64,000 bases of DNA from Earliella scabrosa. Its lineage: Eukaryota; Basidiomycota; Agaricomycetes; Polyporales; Polyporaceae. Positions 55,849 to 64,000 of the stretch are shown here, in pieces (position 1 is the first letter of the stretch; the number at the start of each line of letters is the position of its first letter). Both the position numbers and the translations under genes were made by a program. The DNA lies in assembly GCA_022605405.1 (NCBI GenBank), contig JABYQQ010000012.1:806001-870000 (forward strand), in the 5' to 3' direction. The notes beneath the pieces are model-generated. The model had not been told where the DNA came from. It worked only from the letters and a program-made list of their open reading frames with translations, and ran no database searches.

Positions 55849-57128
55849 ATGCCGTCCGCTGCTGGCCCGCCGCTCTCGGTCACGCCCTGGGAGATCTCCT
55901 TCCTCGACCCCCTCAGGCAGTCCCGCAACGCCCTCATCATCCTCAACCAGCCCTTCTCCTTCCCCGTCCTCCACCGCGTCTGGCTCTCCTCCACATGGCA
56001 CGCATGCGCAGACGGCGGCGCGAACCGTCTCCACGACCTCCTCTTCGACTGTGACGGCAGGGATCTCAGGCACTTGTGAGTCCTGCCCGACTCCGTACGT
56101 AACTCCATCCCTCATCTCCTTCGCACCTAACCGACCCAGATACACCCCCGATCTCATCAAGGGCGACCTCGACTCCCTCCGCGACGACGTCCGGACGTAC
56201 TACTCCTCGCGCGGCGTGCGCATCGTCCAGGACCATGACCAGGACTCGACGGACCTCATGAAGTGCATCGCTGCCCTCGTCGACGATGAGAAAGCCGAGC
56301 GGCACGTCGAGGTGCGCTCCCACTTCTGTGCGCACACGACCGGGCTTCTCTGAATGCACGTCCCTCTTCAGCAACACACAATCGTGATTCTGGGCGGACT
56401 CTCTGGGAGGCTGGACCAGACCGTGCACACCCTATCGCTCCTTCACAAGCTGCGCCGGACTCGTAAACGCATCTTCGTGATCACAGACGAAAACGTCGCA
56501 TGGATCCTTGATACTGTGAGTGTCTCGCACTTCCTTCACCAACTGGTCGGCATCGCTCGTCGTGAAGTGCGCATATGTTCGCCGCTGCTCGTTCGGTCGG
56601 CTGCAGCACTAGGTCAAAGGCACGCGAACACGGCGTCCTTCACGAGCCAAACCTTGCCTAGCGGGTCCTGTCCCATCCTAATCCGTCTCCCTCGCTACTC
56701 CTCCCAACATTCCCGAATCCGCACGCTTACCCCAACGCAACCGCAGGGCGAGCACCGCATAAACGTCGACCACACCGTCTTCGGCCCCACCTGCGGCCTT
56801 CTCCCGGTCGGCATCGACTCGACGACCCTCACGACGACCGGGCTTCGCTGGAACCTCAGTACGTCGCGCACCCATCCCCGCCTTCTTCCGTGCCTGAAAG
56901 AATACCCTGACTCTCGTCGAACGTTTCACAGCAAACACGCCGTCCTCGTTCGACGGCCTCGTCTCCACATCGAACCACCTCGTGCCCGCCGAGCCGGTCG
57001 TCACCGTCCGGACGACCAGGCCGATCTGGTGGTCCATGGAGCTCAGACCTCTCGCGACGCCCTCCAGACGCAGCGTCGAAGGCCGCCCGAGTCTCGACAG
57101 TCACGACGGACATCACCCTGGCTGCTAG
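55849..57128 (+). CDS. THI80: Thiamine pyrophosphokinase
   Basis: Exons 55849-56075, 56140-56311, 56372-56515, 56747-56858 and 56932-57128 give 283 residues. The enzyme transfers pyrophosphate from ATP to thiamine. Signatures: ALIILNQPF, ACADGGANRLHDL, PDLIKGDLDSLRDDVRTYY, QDSTDLMKC, VILGGLSGRLDQTVHTLSLL, and the C-terminal domain with GLRWNL, STSNHLVPAEPVVTVRT and PIWWSMELR. Acceptor 56931 restores the last domain. A Ser/Arg/His-rich tail of about 30 residues extends beyond the usual end. The product, thiamine diphosphate, is the cofactor of the phosphoketolase encoded 40 kb to the left; the link is metabolic only. Intron 3 is 231 bp, unusually long for this window. Confidence 0.94.
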
Positions 57129-58013
57129 CCTGTGACCCTCACCACAGCTGAATGCTGTCAACATGGCGGAGGGAGCCAGAGGGACTGAGTGCATGTGTGC
57201 GCATTCCTTTCATTGCTCGCTGGAGTAGTCGAATAAAAACTAGAGAAGCAGCAGCAACGGCCGCAATGCACGCATGGTGTGGTGTGTGTGGGGGGCGAGC
57301 ATATGTAATCGATGTAGCTATGTATGTAGTAGCAGTACGAGCCGTGACGAGAGAATAGACCGATATGTTAGTGCGAGAAGGAAAAAACGAGGGAGGCACG
57401 GCGGAAAGCGCGGTGCGTATACGAACGAGAATGCAGAGATTGCAATAAAGAGACGCGACAGGGGGGAGGGAGGGAGAAGAAGGTATGTACAATTGCAATG
57501 GCCTATGCCGCTGGAGAAGACGCTGCCAGTTGGTATACACGGTGTGAAATGCGAACTGCGGGGGGTTATAACTTGAAGCAAGCAAGGAGAACTAGGCGGC
57601 GCAATGGGTGTAAGGGTAGTGTAAGGGTATGTACAAGGGCTGCTGAGGGTAGTCAGAGGAGAACGAGAGTGAGAGCGAGAGAGTGGGAGGGGGGGTAGGG
57701 AGCGGGCGAACGAGGGAGAGATGTGCAAGTCGAGCAATAAGGAACGTGTGGGGCCGTCCTCGACTAGAAGGGCGGTATGGTGAGCAGCACTGTAGCTAAT
57801 AGAACATCGCCGGCCGAGCCACATCTGCGTATGTGCACGCCGGCTCTATAGTCAACAAGAGCCTGCCAGAAATCCGGTACCGTACAAGAGATTCGATGAG
57901 GAGATGAGGGTGAGTGTGAATGATGCGGGAGCAGTGAGAACAAAGCAGACCAAGACCTCTGCCAACCAACGAAAGAAAACATCCGAAAGTCCATCTATCC
58001 GTCCGTCCAGATC
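57129..58013. other. Convergent 3' region with low-complexity sequence, no gene seen
   Basis: Between the stops of thiamine pyrophosphokinase and the large Ser/Pro-rich gene. Purine-rich runs (GGGGGGAGGGAGGGAG type, about 57460-57480 and 57670-57720) and GT-rich runs (about 57275-57300). No coding signal. Confidence 0.6.
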
Positions 58014-61000
58014 CTATTGCCCTCTGAAGGGTATGGGACCGGACGGCGCGAGCTGCACAGGCGAGTTCGTCGCCGAACTCACGTAGTCGTTCGCGATCCG
58101 CTTCATCCGGTCGCGCTCGGCCGCGAGATGCTGGACCAGCATCCCGTCGAACCGCAAGATCGACTCGCGCTGCACCTTCCGCCCTCCGACCTGCATCTGC
58201 GTACTGGGACCCGGAGCAGTTGCAGGCCGCTTCGCGCTGGGAACCACAACCTCGGCACTCCGCGTACTGCTCACCGCCGCGCTAGCCGTAGAGCTGATGC
58301 TCGCACGCCCAAACTGCGTGCCAGGAGCCATCGGCGAGCTCGGCATAGCGCCGATCGGGAGCAAGGGAGTGGTGATGTTCGCGATAGCCTTGCCCTTGTT
58401 CTTGGAGAACGGCGACCGCGAGGACGAGAAGGAGCGGCGGCCATAGTCGACGACGTTGGCAATCGGCTTCTTGCGGTCGTACTCGTACGTGAACTGCGGC
58501 ATGGGCTCCACCGGAGTAGAGACAGGCGAGAGCTGGGGAGTAGAGTGGTTCCCGAGACGCATGATCGAGGGACGCGAACTCGAGCTTGACGCACGATTCG
58601 AGATCGCCTGAGTCTGGGGCTCGACGAATACATGCGCCATCTCGACGTGCTCAGGCTCACTGTGGTATGAGGGCTGAGAGCGCAGCGTCGAGGGCGAGTC
58701 GCCCGGTGCTTTAGGGTTGAAGCGGCTCCGCGCATTCTCCGCGTCCTCCAGTGATAGATCGTCTTCCGACTCGCTCTCGTCAGATGTCTCCAGATCGTCC
58801 ATCGCGTTATGGATCGTGGATTGTATCCGATCGAAGAAGTCTGTAGGCGAAGCGGGTGCCGGCGCAGAGTGAATCACCGGAGGCTCGAAATGGTTCGGGA
58901 TGGACAGTGCAAGGGGGCTACCTAGTCCTCGGCGCGACGCAAGGGGAACTGTAGGCGAGGAGGAGGTGGAAGAGATGGTGTAGTTTACAGATGCATCGTG
59001 CGAGCGGCCCATGTCGGACATGGCGGGGGAGCCCAGTGAAGGACGACTGCCGGAAGAGCGGGAGTTATAGGTAGATGTTGACGGACGGTAAATGGGGCGG
59101 ACCGGAGGTGGCCGAGGAGGAAGAGGTAGCTCAGTAGGGGGCACAGAGGAAGAGTGACGGGGAGGAGGTGAGATGACGTTGCTACGTGCAACAACTGCAG
59201 GAGTGGGCACAGGAGTAGGCACAGGAGGTTGGGATGGTAAAGGCTCGGGTTGCGAGGCGATGCTTCTCCTGGACAAAGACGAGGGTGGTCGACAGCTCCC
59301 GAAGATCGCGTCGCGGAAAGCAGATGCGGTCGGTGACGGCATGGAGTATTCCGACACAGAGACGGACAATGACGGACGTTCTGAAGGAAGAGATAGCGTC
59401 ATCGACGGGCGGGCGCCGTTCTGGTCAACGTCGGTGTCCATGGGCGTTCTGAACGACATGCTATCGCTCGAATACCGAGACTCGCTTGCCGTCCGTGACC
59501 GGCTAGTGGAGAACGATGGCATACCCGAGAGGTCCCTTGAGTCCGGCGAAATGCCCCGCTTGCTACCCTGGTACTCCGGCAGAGGAGGGGGAGACAGCGA
59601 CATTGTCGCCCGCTGGTGATCTTCGGCGCCAGATAGATCCGGAGTGGAAGTCGCCTTACGCACTGTGTGATACGATGCAGTGGAAGATCCCGGTGACGGA
59701 TCTTCGGACTTCTTTGACACCGATTCTGGAAGATCCGGTTGCGACAAGGAGTAAAGCGGGTTGACGAGTTGCTTGCGCGGGGGAGGCGCGAGCGGGAGGG
59801 GCATATGAGCGGGAGTCTCCGCACGCGCTGGCGGGTCTACTGCAGACAACATCGGGTGTTCCAAAACCTTCGGGGATCGTTCGCCAGACGACATGCTGCT
59901 CTTCACCGGAGCGTGCTGAGCCTCAGAGGGTGAGGGTGGAGGGCTAGGTTCTGACGAGACAGTATGCATGCTCAGGTCCTCGGTGATGCGTTGACCGATC
60001 CTGGGTCGCTGAGACTCGAACATCGCAGGCGTCGGGAACGTCGCTTCGGATTGCGGTGTAGGCGACAGCGGAGGCTGAGGACCACTGGAGACGGATGACG
60101 AGAAAGAATGATCTGGTGTGTTCCCAAGCGAGTGACTGACGGCCTCCCGTAGCAAGGCTTTCCTCCAACTGTCCTCTTCCGACGTGATCGACCAAATCCC
60201 TGGGCTGTTTGGGACAAGCCGTTCTGCCAGTACAGCGGCACCGACGGAGTCCTGAGGACCCAAGCCGTAGACGGCAGAAGCCTGGACGGCGAAGATCGAG
60301 TCGGCGGAAGGTGGTGGCAGGTCGACAGCATCTGTCGGATCAATGATATCGTCCAGGAAGTTCGGTGTCGTCTGGCTCTTCGTTTTCGATCCTGCTTTCC
60401 GCAACTCTTTCTCAGCCTCTTTCGCAGCAGTCGCAAGGTCGTCCATTCGTTCCCGCAGAACGACAACTCGGCTGGCAGGCGGTGGGGGAGGATTAGGGGC
60501 AACAGGAGGTATTAGTGGTGCCTGCTGAACCCGCGAAAGCAATCCTGACGCCGTTGGTGTGTCGGAAGTCGTACGAAGGATTGGACCAGAACCATCGAGT
60601 GCGGGCGGACTGCCTGGCACAGGGGATGTGGGTTTTGACTTCGACTTCCCTATCCTGAAGAAGTCGAGGAAACCGTTGTTCCCAGGCTTGTTCTTTTTCG
60701 CAGGCTCTTGTGCGTTTGGGGAGAGAGCGAGGGGAGTCGGCTTCGCGTGAGCGGGAGGGAGGAAGTAGCTGTTGTTCAGGAGCAGGCGAAGCCGATTCGA
60801 GACATCGTCAGGGTCAAAATCGGGATGTTCGGGCGTGACAATCTCAGGATAAGATATGTCTGCCTCATCGTCACGGTCGGTGTACGGCATCGACGACTCT
60901 GTGCGAGTACCGGCAGATGTCGACGCGGGATAGACTGACGACGACGTGGACGAATTCTGCGTCATGATAGAATCACGAACGTTTCGCGTCGAACGACCCG

Positions 61001-61672
61001 CTAGCTGTGCAGCAGCAGCCTCGAACCCGTATGGGGTCTGCGGACTCGGTTGTGAGGAGCAATCTGAGGGAGAGTGTGGGCGGAAGGATTGACGGGGCAG
61101 ACTGAGACCACGCAGCCTCGCCTTCGGACGAGAGAGAATGTCAGCATACGGGTACCCGAACTAAAACGTCAGCCACGCACCCCTTTGACAGACCCGTTCT
61201 CTGATTTTGCCTGCCTCCCTCGGCTCTGCTCTGGGGGAGGATCCCTGACATCCACCGCACTCCTCGACCGGATGAACTGGGGCATCTCAGCCTGGAGCCC
61301 CTCGAACGTCGGCCGCGACTCGGGGCCCACCGTGCGCGACCTGCGCCGCGACTTCTTCAGCTCCCGTTGCTCCGTGGGCGTCATCTCCTCGGGCTCGTCG
61401 TGGAGGACCGTCTTGGGCACGGGGGGCGCATCGTCGAGGTCCAGAAAACTTTCTCCAGCGTCCGACTCGTACAAGCTGCTGCCCGCCGGGGGCCCCAAGC
61501 TCCTGCCGCGTTTTGCGGAGGCGAGCGAACGTGTCCTCGTGCGCGAACGTCGCTTCAGGGCCGTGCGTGAGCCTTCGCCCGCGCTGTGAATAGAGCTGGT
61601 AATCGAATCTGAGCGGGTGAAGGGGGCGCCAGGAGGGGAGAGGGGGTCGACATCGGCCGTCGAGGGGACCAT
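58014..61672 (-). CDS. Large Ser/Pro-rich protein of unknown function
   Basis: Two exons (61672-61181, 61121-58014) give about 1,199 residues; the 59 bp intron (GTGCGT...CCGAAG) joins them in phase 0 and extends what would otherwise look like a separate 983-codon frame. The protein is mostly disordered: basic Arg/Ser clusters near residue 45, FLDFFRIGKSKSKP near 290, a proline run (PNPPPPPAS), a short coiled coil (LRERMDDLATAAKEAEKELR) and many SP/TP sites typical of kinase-regulated scaffolds. The C-terminus is more ordered, with QRESILRFDGMLVQHLAAER and RMKRIANDYVSS. I do not recognise a family. The start is uncertain because the frame stays open to 61774. Confidence 0.68.
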
Positions 61673-62192
61673 GGGGTGCTCAACGTTGCATGCGACGACG
61701 GAGATGAACCGAAGTTCGTTGTCGAGCGCGACGGTGAGTACTCGAAATACGCGCCCACCCGCTCTCTCACACACCTGGCACCGGTGGGACCCCGAACCAA
61801 CGCGCTAGCGGCTAGGCGCCCTAATCACTAGCTGATGGGGGCGCTCAGGGCTCTTCCGGCCGCGGCCGCCCCTGGTCGATTGTCTTCCGCCACAAAGATA
61901 TCGTCGTCAGGGCATGCGCCGCTCGACACTGACAGCTCCATTAATTTATAAATGCTACCAAACGGTTCTATGCCGCGCTGTACAGCCTGGAGGAAAGGCA
62001 TGCTGTAACCTGTTCAGCGGAGCATCTGACTGCCATGGTGCGGCCGTGCGGGGAAACAAGCCGCCGTTAGCCGCCCAGGGTCGGCCTGTCTCAGAAGCGG
62101 CAGTGGTGCCAGAGGTCCTGCATACCGAGGTCGGTGTCAATCCTGTTTTGGACTTGCAAGTTCGACCTCACACCCATCCAGCACCGTCCACT
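61673..62192. promoter_or_regulatory. Divergent promoter region, large Ser/Pro-rich gene and ERG28
   Basis: 520 bp between divergent starts. An AATTTATAAA sequence near 61941-61950 lies about 245 bp before the ERG28 ATG. No gene seen. Confidence 0.45.
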
Positions 62193-62851
62193 ATGCCTGG
62201 TCTCGAAATTGTCTCTGCTTGTGAGTCTGCATGGAGACTAGACCGGTAGAACAGTGGTGCTCACTCTTTCGACCGAAGACCTCCCGCAGGGCCAGGGCTG
62301 GCTGCCGACGTGGCAGCTCATCGTTGCTGTCACAGCCGCGATGAACACGGTCTCCAACATGACGAGCCTTGCATTCTCGAGGCGGCTGTACAACGACACA
62401 TATGGTCCGTCTTGTCCAGTCAACCCCTCGATCGTAGTCTCGTGAAACACTGACCGTACATCCCTTCAGTGAACCCTCTGCAGGCACGGACGTTCGGCAT
62501 CTGGACGCTTACGTCAGCTGCCGTAAGATTCTATGCAGCCTACAACATCCACAGCAAACAGTGAGTGGAGCTGCCAGCATGAATCAACGCTAGTGCACTC
62601 ACATGTGTGTCTTCCCCACAGGGTGTACGACCTTGCCATGTTCACGTACCTCTTCGCGCTCTTGCACTTCGGCAGTGAGATCCTCGTCTACCGAAGCGTG
62701 AAGCTGCAAACCCCCATATTCAGCCCTATCGTTGTCGCGTGTAAGTCGGCCCATGCCCATGCGAAGCCTAGAATGGTACTCACTTGGGTGTGTAATAGCT
62801 TCGTCGCTCATCTGGATGTTCCTCCAGTACAACTTCTATGTGAACCCCTGA
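62193..62851 (+). CDS. ERG28: Ergosterol biosynthesis scaffold Erg28
   Basis: Five exons (62193-62220, 62279-62404, 62470-62560, 62622-62740, 62799-62851) give 138 residues, the family length. Four hydrophobic segments are visible: GWLPTWQLIVAVTAAMNTV, ARTFGIWTLTSAAVRFYAAY, YDLAMFTYLFALLHFGSEIL and IVVASSSLIWMFLQYNFY. The pattern ARTFG-W-RFY-HFGSE-L matches Erg28 closely. The protein sits in the endoplasmic reticulum and holds the C4-demethylation enzymes (Erg25, Erg26, Erg27) together. The first intron uses the acceptor CGAAG at 62278 rather than a later CAG, because only that choice keeps phase and gives YLPQGQGWLP. Confidence 0.93.
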
Positions 62852-64000
62852 CGGATCTCCGCCGTTCGTGCTTGATTCTGCTCAAAAATGTACTGAGTAC
62901 CTCTCGCTATTCTGGTTCCTAGCATATCCTCGTGGGGGGCCGTTCACCCAAAATACAGTGTTGTTCTGTCTAAATGAGTCACCGCGGTGAAATGGTGCGG
63001 AGGAAGACATACCGAAGTTTTTCAAGTCCATGGTCGTCGCTCAAGGCTCTCCGCGGCCATTGCGTGCTCCCTTACGGCTGCCCTGCAACTCGATCTCGCT
63101 TCCCAGGCCGCAGTCGCGTATTCTTGTCTGCCCTTCGCTTCGCCGCGTATGCGGAGCGAAGCCCACGTTTAGCGCAAGGAACGTGCGGCCCACTGCCCAA
63201 GAAACTTCACAACACCTACGTCCAATACCCGCACCAACGCGCATGCGTGCGCTGGGGGGTACCGCTTCGGTCCCACGAAGACACGACCATTACGACATCC
63301 ATGTCGTCCGTCAACCCATGGTGCTTCTGAACCTCCGACGGCGTTTCTCCCAGCCATTCTCAGCGCACGCCATTCATGGCGACATGCTGTATGGCCCGCT
63401 CGCAACCAGGGTTCGCGTCCGGATTCAGAGGGATGAGCACCTAGCGCTATTACGGGATACACCCTGATCTACCCCTCTCCTGCCGCGCGCCTTCTCCAGA
63501 CCAGAAGCGACGATGGAAGAGGGCGACAGATGGTGGACGAGGGCGCACGGATGCAGGGGTCGCGTTCCCGTGGCGCCGAGTCGCCGTTTGTTTGAATGTT
63601 CCGGGAGGTGTCCCGGTGGTCAGCAGACGGGCCTCGGTCGCGATGGTTCGTCAGGTGGGCGAATGGAGTGAGACGTTACAAGCTGTAGCACGTTGGCGTA
63701 CGCACGCGGGCAAATGCAGGCTGCTCGTGAACTAGGTTGAAACTTGATGGCACCAATCCCAGCTGCATGACGCAGCGCAATAGGAAAGCAGAGACCGAGA
63801 GAGCATCGCGGGAAATGGGAGTATCAATTACGCAACGCTCAAGTGACAAGACGGTGTGCGGATGGGGTGCGATGACGGTCACCCGAAGCCCGCCTAGTGG
63901 AAGTCAGAATGTTTGGGCGATCGTCGACTCTTGCGAAGACTCGCGACCGGTGCGACCCCCTTGCTGACCTGGAAGGTCGCAGTTCGGTGGTTGTAGATTC
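62852..64000. other. Right-edge region, no gene seen
   Basis: Open frames of 60-145 codons overlap on both strands in 63.0-63.5 kb and show no family features. A gene may begin beyond the window. Confidence 0.5.

Noticed and set aside
58014..60965. The 983-codon frame as a complete gene starting MTQNSS
   Set aside because: The frame stays open upstream to an acceptor at 61122-61124 and joins an upstream 164-codon exon in phase, so the longer two-exon model is preferred.
1..64000. CRISPR arrays, operons with ribosome binding sites, rRNA genes
   Set aside because: The sequence is eukaryotic nuclear DNA with spliceosomal introns; no spaced direct repeats of CRISPR type or rRNA sequence were seen.

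Overview
The window is nuclear DNA of a filamentous basidiomycete, most likely a mushroom-forming agaricomycete. The evidence is gene structure and gene content: nearly every gene is split by many 45-70 bp GT-AG introns (three are GC-AG), intergenic spaces are short, and the sequence is moderately GC-rich. Families such as a DUF6593 protein, a cerato-platanin, PAS-GATA and Kre9/Knh1-type proteins and a phosphoketolase/acetate kinase pair occur together. The species cannot be fixed. I rebuilt gene models by hand by joining reading frames across splice sites; every multi-exon model keeps frame throughout, but outermost starts are less certain than internal junctions.

0-14 kb holds housekeeping and membrane genes: the 3' part of the mitochondrial dynamin MGM1, a THEM6-like thioesterase, two membrane proteins of unknown function, an Ecm27/NCLX-like cation/calcium exchanger, and an alpha/beta hydrolase whose last tiny exon adds a peroxisomal SKL signal.

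14-20.4 kb is a metabolic pair in divergent orientation: phosphoketolase (minus) and acetate kinase (plus), which together turn sugar phosphates into acetyl phosphate and then acetate plus ATP. A degenerate tRNA-like sequence lies between them.

20.5-27 kb holds two tandem paralogous FAD monooxygenases. The left copy is split inside exon 4 by a 1.7 kb inverted-repeat element; the right copy is intact but carries a 282 bp MITE-like element in an intron.

28-38 kb has surface and accessory genes: a DUF6593 protein, a secreted cerato-platanin, a 1,702-residue Ala/Pro/Val/Glu-rich protein with five copies of a W-x-PSYSV-x-x-QG motif, most on their own exon, and a terminal CaaX box, and a GPI-anchored Kre9/Knh1-type wall protein.

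38-64 kb returns to conserved cellular genes: PRMT5, a Yar1-like ankyrin protein, a WC-2-like PAS-GATA factor, SDS22, a CCDC174-like protein, a metallo-beta-lactamase-fold hydrolase, MOCS2A, a tail-anchored unknown, thiamine pyrophosphokinase, a large Ser/Pro-rich unknown and ERG28. The last 1.1 kb holds no gene I can support.
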